NCBI GenBank assembly: GCA_003566815.1
Contig: PXBT01000218.1
Span: 1 to 40,029, forward strand
DNA length: 40,029 bases
DNA from: Caldisericota bacterium
GTDB lineage: Bacteria > Caldisericota > Caldisericia > UBA6126
Direction: 5' to 3'
Shown here: one piece after another, positions 12,137 through 20,455 of the stretch
How positions within the stretch are numbered: the first letter of the stretch is position 1
How the letters are laid out: each line of letters starts with the position of its first letter
Translations under genes and position numbers: made by a program
Notes under the pieces: model-generated
What the model saw: only the letters and a program-made list of their open reading frames with translations
Database searches by the model: none
What the model was told of the DNA's origin: nothing

Positions 12137-13054
12137 ATGATGTATAAAGTTTTAATTGCTGACCCAATATCAAATGAAGGTTTGGAGCTATTGAAAAACA
12201 ACCCCAAACTGGAAGTGATTGAAAAAACCTCTATCACTCCTGAAGAACTTACTGCGGAAATTGGCGAATACCATGCCCTGGTTGTTCGATCTCGCACCAA
12301 AGTTACCGCAGATCAAATCGCAAAAGCCAATCAAATGAAGTTAATTGTTCGAGGTGGAGTAGGTACCGATAATATTGACAAAAAAGCAGCAGCAGAAAAA
12401 GGCATAAAAGTAATGAACACTCCCAAAGCTTCTTCTATTTCTGTGGCTGAATTAGTCTTGGGAATGATGCTATCTGGTGTAAGAAATTTGACAGATGCCA
12501 CCCAATCCATGAAATCGGGCAAATGGGAAAAGAAAGCTTTTAAGGGCAAAGAACTTTATGGCAAGACATTAGGCATTCTTGGCGTAGGAAATATTGGCAA
12601 AGAAATTGCCAATCGCTCCATTGCCTTTGGCATGAAAGTTCTCGCCTTTGATCCCTATGCAAAAGAAGCCCCTGCAGGCATCGAGATGGTTGATCTAAAC
12701 AAAGTTTTGCAAGAATCTGACATTATTTCCGTCAACTGTCCAAAAACAGAAGAAACAAAAAATATAATTAATAAGGGTAATATTAATCAACTCAAAAAAG
12801 GAGTAGGTATCATCAACTGCTCCCGCGGTGGCATCATTGAAGAATCTGCTCTCATTGAAGCTCTCGACCAGGACCATGTGTCTTTTATTGGGTTGGATGT
12901 CTATGAAAAAGAGCCCCCTGAAAATACTCACCCCATAGCTCAAAAAGCTCATGTAACCCTTACTCCCCACATTGGAGCACAAACCGTGGAAGGTCAAAAT
13001 AGAGTTTCTGCTGAAGTAGCAGAAGTTATCAATACCTTCTTCAACCAAATGTAA
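12137..13054 (+). CDS. serA: D-3-phosphoglycerate dehydrogenase, short form
   Basis: First step of serine synthesis: 3-phosphoglycerate to 3-phosphohydroxypyruvate with NAD. 305 residues. The substrate domain flanks a Rossmann domain (GILGVGNIGKEIA, residues 146-158). The catalytic triad is visible: Arg230 in NCSRGG, Glu259 in DVYEKEP and His278 in LTPHIGAQT. It ends straight after the catalytic domain, with no ACT or intervening domain, so the serine feedback site of the longer forms is absent; such short forms are normal in many thermophiles and anaerobes. Two consecutive ATGs (12137, 12140) follow AAAGGAGGAAT; either may be used. Other 2-hydroxyacid dehydrogenase activities are possible, but the aminotransferase neighbour favours SerA. 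Confidence 0.9.
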   Translation: MMYKVLIADPISNEGLELLKNNPKLEVIEKTSITPEELTAEIGEYHALVVRSRTKVTADQIAKANQMKLIVRGGVGTDNIDKKAAAEKGIKVMNTPKASSISVAELVLGMMLSGVRNLTDATQSMKSGKWEKKAFKGKELYGKTLGILGVGNIGKEIANRSIAFGMKVLAFDPYAKEAPAGIEMVDLNKVLQESDIISVNCPKTEETKNIINKGNINQLKKGVGIINCSRGGIIEESALIEALDQDHVSFIGLDVYEKEPPENTHPIAQKAHVTLTPHIGAQTVEGQNRVSAEVAEVINTFFNQM

Positions 13055-13074
13055 TTTTTCTATTCTTGCAAACC

Positions 13075-13107
13075 AAAAGGGCTGGATTCACCTCCAGCCC
13101 TTTTTTT
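13075..13107. terminator. Intrinsic terminator after serA, probably bidirectional
   Basis: GGGCTGGA, loop TTCACC, TCCAGCCC, then T7. Four A residues before the stem give a weak U-run for comM transcription on the opposite strand. Confidence 0.9.
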
Positions 13108-13147
13108 ATTAAACATAAATACTTTCTCGCTACATTGTTATGCTTCT

Positions 13148-14668
13148 TTAATGATCTCGGAAGCGATACTGGAGAGCTTCTGCGATATCCTGAACTTCAA
13201 TCATCTCTGAGGCTCTCATATCTGCAATAGTGCGAGCCACTTTGAGTGCGCGAGTAATGGCTCTTCCCGATAAATGCATGCGCTGAGAAATTTTTTCCAA
13301 AAATGCTTTGGCTTCCTCATTGGCAAGGCAATACTGATGCAAAGTCTTGGCAGGGATATCGCTGTTAAAGAAAAAGGTTTCACCTCTATAGCGTTCCTGT
13401 TGTATTTGATGAGTTTTTAGTACTCTTGCGCTGATCTCAGCAGATGATTCCTGTTTTCTCCCTTTAATCATCGTTGAAGCTTCAATGCGCTGAACTTCTG
13501 TGACAATATCCATGCGATCCATAATGGGCCCACTGAGCTTTGCTTTATATCTTAACAACTGCGAAGAAGAACAAGTACATTCCTTGTGACTATCTCCAAA
13601 AAAACCACAGGGACATGGATTCATGGCAGCAACCAGCAAAAAGCGAGCAGGGTACGATATGGTGGACTTCATTCGCGCAATGGTTACCTGCCCATCTTCC
13701 AGGGGTTGCCTGAGCATATTGATAACATCTTTCCTGAACTCAGGAAACTCATCTAAAAACAAAATGCCTCGATGAGCCAGGGTTATTTCGCCTGGCTTTG
13801 GAGTAGCTCCGCCCCCAACAATCGAAACATACGAAGCAGAATGATGAGGAGACCTGAAAGGTCTTTTTTTAATTAAACGCTTTCCTGAAGGAAGCAGTCC
13901 CGATATGCTATAGATTTTGGTAACTTCAATCGCTTCATTTTCATTCATAAAAGGTAGGATCGAGCAAAGCCTTTTTGCAAGCATAGTCTTTCCTGTGCCT
14001 GGAGGGCCTGCCATCATGATATTATGAAACCCGCTTGCAGCTACCTCTAATGCTCTTTTGGCAAAATCCTGTCCCGCCACTTCTGCAAAATCAAAGGTCT
14101 CGGAATCATCAACAAGTTCTTCTTCTGGAACAGCATAGTCGATATACTTTTTTGTGCCACTTAAAAAAGCTATGGTCTCTGTCAAGGTTTTGATGGGATA
14201 AACTGTGTTTTTTCGTGCATAAATCTCATGCAGGTTTTCCCAGGGGCAATACATGGCCACCGAAGAAGATTTTTGTATGGTGTCCAAATGGATCGTCATG
14301 GGAAGCATGCCAGGTATTTGGCGCACTTTTCCGTCAAGAGACAATTCTCCCACAAAATAGATAGGGTCGTCCGAAAATTGGATTTGTTCGGAAGCTTTCA
14401 AAATCCCTATAGCAATAGGCAAATCAAAACCGGAACCTTCTTTTTTTACATCTGCCGGGGCAAGGTTTACAATGATTCTTGCGAGGGGAAAGGTAAATCC
14501 AGCATTTCGAATAGAAGAACGAACCCGCTCTTTTGCTTCCTGAACAGCAGCATCAGGTAGCCCAACGATAGAAAACGAGGGTAAAGAAGATCGATGAATG
14601 TCAACCTCAACATCTATCGGAATAGGGTCCAGCCCATTCATGCACAAGCTTTTGATTTTTGCAAACAT
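13148..14668 (-). CDS. comM: YifB/ComM family AAA+ ATPase (Mg-chelatase-like)
   Basis: 506 residues, full length for the family. An N-terminal Lon-protease-like domain (VDVEIHRSSLPSFSIVGLPD-type region; IVNLAPADVKKEGSGFDLPIA) is followed by the MCM/Mg-chelatase AAA+ domain: Walker A GPPGTGKTML near residue 220, Walker B ILFLDEFPEF, sensor AAMNPCPCG. The cysteine-rich loop CPCGFFGDSHKECTCS is typical. The C-terminal SGRAITRALKVARTIADMR region closes it. ComM is a branch-migration helicase that helps integrate foreign DNA during natural transformation; homologues are widespread even in species not known to be competent. It starts 3 nt after the rsmG stop and is surely cotranscribed with it. Confidence 0.93.
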   Translation of the reverse strand: MFAKIKSLCMNGLDPIPIDVEVDIHRSSLPSFSIVGLPDAAVQEAKERVRSSIRNAGFTFPLARIIVNLAPADVKKEGSGFDLPIAIGILKASEQIQFSDDPIYFVGELSLDGKVRQIPGMLPMTIHLDTIQKSSSVAMYCPWENLHEIYARKNTVYPIKTLTETIAFLSGTKKYIDYAVPEEELVDDSETFDFAEVAGQDFAKRALEVAASGFHNIMMAGPPGTGKTMLAKRLCSILPFMNENEAIEVTKIYSISGLLPSGKRLIKKRPFRSPHHSASYVSIVGGGATPKPGEITLAHRGILFLDEFPEFRKDVINMLRQPLEDGQVTIARMKSTISYPARFLLVAAMNPCPCGFFGDSHKECTCSSSQLLRYKAKLSGPIMDRMDIVTEVQRIEASTMIKGRKQESSAEISARVLKTHQIQQERYRGETFFFNSDIPAKTLHQYCLANEEAKAFLEKISQRMHLSGRAITRALKVARTIADMRASEMIEVQDIAEALQYRFRDH

Positions 14669-14671
14669 TTT

Positions 14672-15301
14672 CTATGCAACCTCAGAGATCCATTGCAAGC
14701 TGACAAGCTCTTTACCCGAAGTCATGGTGTAATGATTTTTTTTCACAAATTCTCCTTTTCCTATCTCATTTTCTACTTCAGAAACTGACTTCCATAGCAC
14801 CAAAAACCCCATAGGCTTGAGCAAATGGGAAGCCAGATCAACCAGATAAGTAGTCTTGCCCACTCCTCTTGCTGTTACAATATCAAATTTTCTGTGGGGA
14901 TAATCATGGAAAAATTGCTCCACTCTTCCATGATAGACTTCTACTTGCTTCATTTGAAAGCTCTGCTTGACCCAATCAAGAAATGTAGTTTTTTTTCGTA
15001 TGGAATCCGACATCACTATTTCCCAGTCAGGTTGGGAAAGTGCAAGAGGTATAGCGGGAAAACCTCCTCCAGAACCAATATCAAAAAGAGAAAGAGAGGA
15101 TTGGTAAGAGTAAATTTTCATTAAGGGAAAAAAAGCCAGGCTCTCCAGGAGATGTTCAAAAATATCGTCCATATTAAGAGAGCCAGTTAAATTCATCTTT
15201 TTTTGAGCAAACTGCAGATGTTCCAAAAATTTTCGAATACATAAATAGATATCATCATTAATCCAAGGTGCAAATGATTGAAGATTTCTTACTGTATCCA
15301 T
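14672..15301 (-). CDS. rsmG: 16S rRNA (guanine-527 N7) methyltransferase
   Basis: 209 residues. The SAM-binding fold shows the RsmG/GidB signature FDIGSGGGFPAIPLA, then MSDSIRKKTTFLDWV, and VTARGVGKTTYLVDLASHLLKPMG (usually TARAVA). It methylates G527 of 16S rRNA, next to the streptomycin site. The ATG chosen (MDTVRNL) gives the family's normal N-terminus, with AAGGGCGAG upstream; starting 24 codons earlier would add a hydrophobic stretch that is really the promoter region. It is divergent from secD and followed immediately by comM. The gene is not beside a parA/parB cluster as in many bacteria. Confidence 0.93.
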   Translation of the reverse strand: MDTVRNLQSFAPWINDDIYLCIRKFLEHLQFAQKKMNLTGSLNMDDIFEHLLESLAFFPLMKIYSYQSSLSLFDIGSGGGFPAIPLALSQPDWEIVMSDSIRKKTTFLDWVKQSFQMKQVEVYHGRVEQFFHDYPHRKFDIVTARGVGKTTYLVDLASHLLKPMGFLVLWKSVSEVENEIGKGEFVKKNHYTMTSGKELVSLQWISEVA

Positions 15302-15345
15302 GATGACTCGCCCTTGAAAGCATAAATGATTCCCATAAATAATAA

Positions 15346-15373
15346 ATCTTACAAAAATGAAACATGAATGCAA
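15346..15373 (-). promoter_or_regulatory. Promoter for rsmG-comM
   Basis: On the minus strand TTGCAT (15373-15368), 16 nt, TAAGAT (15351-15346). It lies back to back with the secD promoter, the two -35 boxes being 14 nt apart. Confidence 0.5.
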
Positions 15374-15387
15374 GATTTATGTTATAA

Positions 15388-15416
15388 TTGACACTTGAAA
15401 ATTGCAATCTTATAAT
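15388..15416 (+). promoter_or_regulatory. Consensus sigma-A promoter for secDF
   Basis: Perfect TTGACA (15388-15393), 17-nt spacer and perfect TATAAT (15411-15416), 37 nt before the secD ATG. Confidence 0.88.
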
Positions 15417-15453
15417 AGAAATTTGTTTGATTTTATATTGGAAAGGTGAGTCT

Positions 15454-16890
15454 ATGAGAAAAGTAAAATGGGGACAATTGGCCATTATGGTCTTAGTTCT
15501 TTTGCTGGCAAGCTGGAGTATCAGCACCAATATTCAATCCATTCGATATGGATTGGACCTTCAAGGAGGGGTGCATCTGGTATTGATCGCTGAACCCATT
15601 GAAGATGAGGATAGGCAACCAGCAGAAGAAACAATAGAAGAAGTAGAAGCAGAAGAAGAAAGAGAAGCAGAAGATCTTCCCCCAGCAGAAGATCCTGAAG
15701 TTGAAGAAATTGTTGAAGACACGACTATTGATCCTATTGAGGACGAATTTATTGAAGAAGAAGAACGGGATCCTTTGGTGGTTACCGAGGAGGATCTCAG
15801 ACCTGACGCCAGAGAAGACGGTCGGGTCACTGCCAGAGAAATGGAACAGACCAAAACTGTCATCGAGCGCCGAGTAAATTATTTGGGCGTAACTGAAGCT
15901 ATTGTTAATATTGAAGGTCAAAACCGTATTATTGTTGATATCCCAGGTTTTACAGATATCAATCAGGCAAAAAATGTGATTGGCCGAATTGCTGTTCTTA
16001 CATTCAGAGACGAAGATGGCAATACTATCGTTACTGGCAGAAACTTAAGAAGAGCAACTTTTCAGTTTCAATCCATGAGAGAGGGTGGCGTTCGAGAGCC
16101 CGTAGTTTTGCTTGAATGGGACGATGAAGGCAGGCGCCTTTTTGCCGAAGGCACTGAAAGAAATGTGGATAAAACGATCAGCATTTATCTTGATGATGAA
16201 ATTTTAATTTCACCTACCGTTAACGAACCCATACGTGACGGAAATGCTGTCATTACTTTTGGCGGAAGAGAAAGCACAAGAGATGCTCAGGAAGTTGCAG
16301 CCCTGCTTCAAGGTGGCTCATTGCCACTCCGACTGGAATTTCTGGAAGAACGCATTATTGGTCCAACCCTTGGAAGAGACACCATTGATAGAAGCCAAAC
16401 TGGAGCACTTTTAGCTATTTTGGCTGTAATGTTACTTATGTTGATCATCTATAGGTTGCTTGGAGTCATTGCAGTAGTTGCTCTTTCACTTTATATTTTG
16501 ATTTATTTCGGCTTTCTGCTCTTTATCAATGCAACCTTTTCACTTCCCGCCATAGGAGCTGCTATCTTGTCGATAGGTATGGCAGTTGACTCCAATGTTA
16601 TTGTATTTGAGCGCATTAAGGAAGAACACGCCAAAGGAAGGACCATACGCTCCGCAGTGGCAGCTGGATACCGATACGGATTGTCTGCAATACTCGATTC
16701 CAATCTGGCTATGCTCTTGGCCATGTTTATTTTATATTCTTTTGGCACAGTTCAAATCAAAGGATTTGCTATCACCCTGATTGCTGGTATTATAGCCGCA
16801 TTAATCACCTCTCTTTTCTTTACTCGCTTTATCCTTGAATCTTTTGCAACTGAATTGGATAAGGTGAAAAAAAGAGTTTTAGGGGTATAG
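15454..16890 (+). CDS. secD: Protein translocase subunit SecD with large acidic insertion
   Basis: Accessory membrane component that helps Sec-dependent export, drawing on the ion gradient. 478 residues. TM1 (residues 8-25) is followed by the hallmark YGLDLQGGVHLVL, the periplasmic P1 domain (RRVNYLGVTEAIV, IVDIPGF, VALLQGGSLPLRL), then five transmembrane segments with IGMAVDSNVIVFERIKEE and the C-terminal segment before FFTRFI. Residues 47-123, between GGVHLVLIA and the RVNYLGV region, are an insertion in which 38 of 77 residues are Asp or Glu; most SecD proteins have only a short linker there. The start has AAAGGTGAG upstream and gives a normal N-terminus. secF follows after 50 nt. Confidence 0.95.
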   Translation: MRKVKWGQLAIMVLVLLLASWSISTNIQSIRYGLDLQGGVHLVLIAEPIEDEDRQPAEETIEEVEAEEEREAEDLPPAEDPEVEEIVEDTTIDPIEDEFIEEEERDPLVVTEEDLRPDAREDGRVTAREMEQTKTVIERRVNYLGVTEAIVNIEGQNRIIVDIPGFTDINQAKNVIGRIAVLTFRDEDGNTIVTGRNLRRATFQFQSMREGGVREPVVLLEWDDEGRRLFAEGTERNVDKTISIYLDDEILISPTVNEPIRDGNAVITFGGRESTRDAQEVAALLQGGSLPLRLEFLEERIIGPTLGRDTIDRSQTGALLAILAVMLLMLIIYRLLGVIAVVALSLYILIYFGFLLFINATFSLPAIGAAILSIGMAVDSNVIVFERIKEEHAKGRTIRSAVAAGYRYGLSAILDSNLAMLLAMFILYSFGTVQIKGFAITLIAGIIAALITSLFFTRFILESFATELDKVKKRVLGV

Positions 16891-16940
16891 CACATGATAT
16901 ATTTCCATTATCTATTCATACCTAACGCAAGGAGTATGCA

Positions 16941-18002
16941 ATGAATATAAAACCCATCCTGGAATGGAACATTATTGGAAAAAGCAAAAAACTGTTAACA
17001 GTATCACTGATTACAATTTTGCTAAGTATTACTATAATTGGCATAAGAGGGTTTAACCTTGGGGTTGACTTCTCTGGCGGCTTGCTTATGAAAGCCTATT
17101 TCGAGGAAGAACTGGAAATAACTTCTCTTCGAGATTCATTGGCAGGCATAGGATTTGAAGGTGCTATGATTCAAATAGACCAAAGAGATCCGACTCATGT
17201 TATGATTCGAATATCTGAGGATGTTAAGCCTGAATTACTCCTCGAAACATTGGAAACCGATATAGGAGCCATAGATCGAGAAAGTCTTTCTATTGAAAGA
17301 ATCGGTCCAGTTATTGGAGCTGAACTTCGTCGAAATGCTCTTCTAACTATCGTATTTGCCCTTATAATTATTCTGCTTTACACTGCTATCAGATTTAAGC
17401 CCAAACATGGTATTGCAGCAGTTTATGCCTTGATACATGATATTTCTCTTAGTCTTGGTATAGTTTCGTTATTCCAAATACAGCTTAATACGCCTACTGT
17501 TGCAGCTCTGCTTACCATCACAGCTTATTCATTGCAAGACAGTATTGTAATTTTAGACCGACTCCGTGAAAATTTAAAATTCTTCAGAGACAAGATGTCT
17601 TTTGCTGATTTAGCCAACAAGAGTGTTACTGAATCCTGGACTCGTTCTTTCTTTACTTCTATTTCAACGCTTACTGCTGTAACAATTTTAACTGTTTTTA
17701 CGGGTGCAGTTTTAAGAGATTTTACCACCATCTTATTGGCTGGTTTGTTTGCAGGAACTTTCTCATCAATCTATATAGTTATCCCATTGCTGGTCAAAAT
17801 AGAAGGTAAAAAAGACCAGGTAATGCGCTGGGATGAATTGGGCAGGCAACAGCTTGTTGAAGGAGTAGTTTCAAAGAGGAAGTCCCAGAAAGAGAAAAAA
17901 AGTGACAATGGAGTCAAGCAGACTCCCAATGAAGTTAACCAGGAAGCACAAACAGCTTCAAGGAAAAAGAAAAAGAAAGGTTCTTCTTCTCGGAGAAGAT
18001 AA
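16941..18002 (+). CDS. secF: Protein translocase subunit SecF
   Basis: 353 residues. TM1 is followed by the SecF motif FNLGVDFSGGLLMK, a short periplasmic domain, the IERIGPVIGAELRRNA segment and five further transmembrane segments. TM4-TM5 carries AYSLQDSIVILDRLREN, and the helix after it SVTESWTRSFFTSISTL. The last ~42 residues after the final membrane helix form a cytosolic tail very rich in Lys, Arg and Ser (ending KKKKKGSSSRRR), longer and more basic than in most SecF proteins. GGAGT 7 nt upstream supports the ATG. It works as a pair with SecD, encoded directly upstream in the same operon. Confidence 0.95.
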   Translation: MNIKPILEWNIIGKSKKLLTVSLITILLSITIIGIRGFNLGVDFSGGLLMKAYFEEELEITSLRDSLAGIGFEGAMIQIDQRDPTHVMIRISEDVKPELLLETLETDIGAIDRESLSIERIGPVIGAELRRNALLTIVFALIIILLYTAIRFKPKHGIAAVYALIHDISLSLGIVSLFQIQLNTPTVAALLTITAYSLQDSIVILDRLRENLKFFRDKMSFADLANKSVTESWTRSFFTSISTLTAVTILTVFTGAVLRDFTTILLAGLFAGTFSSIYIVIPLLVKIEGKKDQVMRWDELGRQQLVEGVVSKRKSQKEKKSDNGVKQTPNEVNQEAQTASRKKKKKGSSSRRR

Positions 18003-18010
18003 TTAACCAT

Positions 18011-18050
18011 AAAAAAAAGGGGGTGGCCAAGCAGCCACCCCCTTTTTTTT
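18011..18050. terminator. Strong bidirectional intrinsic terminator between secF and pcrA
   Basis: A8, then GGGGGTGGC, loop CAAGCA, GCCACCCCC and T8. The 9-bp GC-rich stem with runs on both sides serves both convergent operons. Confidence 0.95.
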
Positions 18051-18061
18051 ATAACATTACA

Positions 18062-20299
18062 TCAAGTTAATTTCTTTAATGGAGCATATTTTAAATTAAC
18101 CATTTTTTCTCCAACCGAAACAAAATGAATCACAACCACTGGTTCGCCTTGAACCTGTTCTTTTTTTATTACTTCACCTTTGCCCCACGCTTTATGCTCT
18201 ATGGACTGACCTTGATCAATCTCATCAAAGGATAATTTAATATATTGTTCATCAGAAGAAGCATGATTGCTTTTTTGATAAGAATTAGCATTTATATTTC
18301 CATAGTTATTTATTTGAAATCGCTGATTTTGTCTTCCATGTGAATGATATGACAATGAAACAGGTACATGTTGCACAAGGTTTTCAGGAATATCTTCTAA
18401 AAAGCGAGAAATATTTGTTTTCATGGATTTGCCATAAATTTCTCGCATATTGGCACAAGAAATAAACAATTCTTCTTTCGCTCTGGTGATCCCCACATAA
18501 CACAACCTACGCTCTTCTTCAATAGCATCAGTGTTGTTGCTGGAAAGATAATGAGGAAATATGCCCTCCTCAAAGCCAACCATAAAAACGATGGGAAACT
18601 CAAGCCCTTTTGCTGAGTGAAAAGTCATAAGTGTAACTTTTTCAGTTGCTTCATCAAATTTGTCCAAATCAGAATAAAGGGCAATGTCATTTAGAAATTG
18701 TGCCAAATCTGCTTCTTCTTCATCACGCTCATATTGTCGTATAGCGCTTAAAAGCTCTTCAAGGTTTTCTTTCTTTTCTCGTGCAATTTCTTCCGGATGT
18801 TCCTCAAATAAAGCCTGTACTATGCCGGTTTTTTCGAGATAAAGCTCAGCTATTTCGCTTATTGTAACATGGGAAAGCATTTGAATCATTTCTTCAATCA
18901 TATCAATAAATTGGACTAAATTTTTCTTGCCTCGAGTAGAAGTATGCTCAACAGTTATCTTTTTGCATGCCTCCAGAAAAGAACAGTTCAAATCATCAGC
19001 AATTTGATCAATTTTGGACAAGAAAACAGAACCTATATTTCTTCTGGGATAATTAATGATTCGATGAAAACTAACCCTATCCTGGGGATTAACCAGTACG
19101 CGCAAATAAGCAAGAAAATCCTTGATTTCTTTCCGTTGATAAAACTTGTAGCCGCCAATCATCTGGTAAGGAATGCGCTCATTGATCAAAGCTTCTTCAA
19201 AATGTCTGCTTTGAGCATTTATACGATACAATATAACAAACTTGGAAAAATCAGATTTTTTTGGATGGGCCTTATCCTTAATAATTTGAATAATTTTATA
19301 AGCTTCATCTTTTTCGTTTTGAGCTTTTAGCAATTGTATTAAAGATCCTGGCTCATTTTTGGTCCATAGTTTTTTTTCTGTTCTTGTAAGGTTTTTTGAA
19401 ACTACTCCATGAGCAGCTTCAAGAATATTTTTTGAGCAACGGTAATTTTCTTCCAGTTTTATCATTTTTGCAGAAGGATTATCCCTGGTAAAAGTCAACA
19501 TCATTTTCGGATCTGCTCCCCGGAAAGAATAAATTGATTGATCATCATCACCTACAACACAAATATTCCCTTGCTTGGAGCTAATCATTTTCAAAAACAT
19601 ATACTGAGCATAATTAATATCCTGGTATTCATCGACAAGAAAATGAGAAAAATGCTGATGCCATCGATCCAATTCCTTGGGGTTCTCTTGAAGAAGCAAT
19701 ACGCTTTTTGAGATCAAGTCATCAAAATCCATGCCTTGGTTGCGCTTCAAGCCTTCTTCGTAACTGTTAAAAATAGTTGATACAATTTCAGTAAAAAAGC
19801 TTGAACCAGCTAATTTTAAATAATCTTCTGGTTGCACCAGGTTTATTTTTGCATCAGAAATAGTGTGCTGGACTGCCTTCGGGTTAAATCTTTTAATATC
19901 AAGATTGAGCTGTTTCATGCATTCTTTGATAAGAGCCAAAGAATCTTCATCATCAAAAACCGTAAAGTTTGAAGATATGCCCAGATTGCTGCCTGATTGT
20001 CGCAACATTCTAAGGCATATTGAGTGAAAAGTTCCTATCCACGAGTAACGAATATCATGGCTCAGCAAAGACTGCACTCGCTCTTTCATCTCTCCTGCAG
20101 CTTTATTGGTAAAAGTAACTGCCATAATAGTATTTAATGGAATGCCTGAAGCCAACATCCAGGCAATGCGATAAGTTATAACCCGTGTTTTTCCTGATCC
20201 TGCCCCTGCATACACAGCAACAGGACCATCTAGGCTCAACACTGCATCCAGTTGTTGAGGATTTAAGATTTCAGATAAATAGTTTTTATTCAGCTTCAT
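18062..20299 (-). CDS. pcrA: ATP-dependent DNA helicase PcrA/UvrD
   Basis: Superfamily 1A 3'-5' helicase acting in repair, replication and transcription-coupled repair. 745 residues, the normal PcrA length. Motifs in order: Q-motif LNPQQLDAV, Walker A AGAGSGKTRV (31-40), motif Ia TFTNKAAGEMKERV, Walker B DEYQDIN, GDDDQSIYSFRGAD, LEENYRCS, MTFHSAKGLEFPIVF and YVGITRAKEEL. The C-terminal AWGKGEV...YAPLKKL segment is the Tudor-like domain that binds RNA polymerase in PcrA. No clear Shine-Dalgarno precedes the ATG. It is convergent with secF and probably has its own promoter after rpsA. Confidence 0.96.
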   Translation of the reverse strand: MKLNKNYLSEILNPQQLDAVLSLDGPVAVYAGAGSGKTRVITYRIAWMLASGIPLNTIMAVTFTNKAAGEMKERVQSLLSHDIRYSWIGTFHSICLRMLRQSGSNLGISSNFTVFDDEDSLALIKECMKQLNLDIKRFNPKAVQHTISDAKINLVQPEDYLKLAGSSFFTEIVSTIFNSYEEGLKRNQGMDFDDLISKSVLLLQENPKELDRWHQHFSHFLVDEYQDINYAQYMFLKMISSKQGNICVVGDDDQSIYSFRGADPKMMLTFTRDNPSAKMIKLEENYRCSKNILEAAHGVVSKNLTRTEKKLWTKNEPGSLIQLLKAQNEKDEAYKIIQIIKDKAHPKKSDFSKFVILYRINAQSRHFEEALINERIPYQMIGGYKFYQRKEIKDFLAYLRVLVNPQDRVSFHRIINYPRRNIGSVFLSKIDQIADDLNCSFLEACKKITVEHTSTRGKKNLVQFIDMIEEMIQMLSHVTISEIAELYLEKTGIVQALFEEHPEEIAREKKENLEELLSAIRQYERDEEEADLAQFLNDIALYSDLDKFDEATEKVTLMTFHSAKGLEFPIVFMVGFEEGIFPHYLSSNNTDAIEEERRLCYVGITRAKEELFISCANMREIYGKSMKTNISRFLEDIPENLVQHVPVSLSYHSHGRQNQRFQINNYGNINANSYQKSNHASSDEQYIKLSFDEIDQGQSIEHKAWGKGEVIKKEQVQGEPVVVIHFVSVGEKMVNLKYAPLKKLT

Positions 20300-20336
20300 G
20301 ATATGATACTTTTAAGAGACCATTGAAAAATACCAA

Positions 20337-20370
20337 ACCATTTAAACGGTCTCGTTAGATATTCAAACAA
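20337..20370 (-). promoter_or_regulatory. Candidate pcrA promoter overlapping an inverted repeat
   Basis: On the minus strand TTGTTT (20370-20365), 18 nt, TTTAAA (20346-20341). The imperfect palindrome ACCATTTAAACGGT (20337-20350; 12 of 14 positions symmetric) covers the -10, and a wider pair GAGACC (20316-20321)/GGTCTC (20348-20353) lies around it. It does not match the LexA boxes I know. The remaining intergenic sequence to 20455 shows no terminator for rpsA. Confidence 0.35.
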
Positions 20371-20455
20371 TTCCATTCAGCCTTATTATTAGCATACCTG
20401 CAACACAATGCAGACAATGCTGATGTCTAATACTCAAGACAAAATTTTCTCCAGG

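Noticed and set aside
12137-13054. SerA as a truncated pseudogene (305 residues)
   Set aside because: All catalytic residues are present and the protein ends cleanly after the catalytic domain; short SerA forms are common.
15592-18002. Idea that the acidic SecD insert pairs with the basic SecF tail
   Set aside because: By SecDF topology the SecD insert is outside the membrane and the SecF tail is in the cytosol, so they cannot meet.
20300-20455. A tRNA or small RNA gene between rpsA and pcrA
   Set aside because: No cloverleaf, no conserved T-loop or CCA-like end; the inverted repeat has a 26-nt loop and is better read as a control site.
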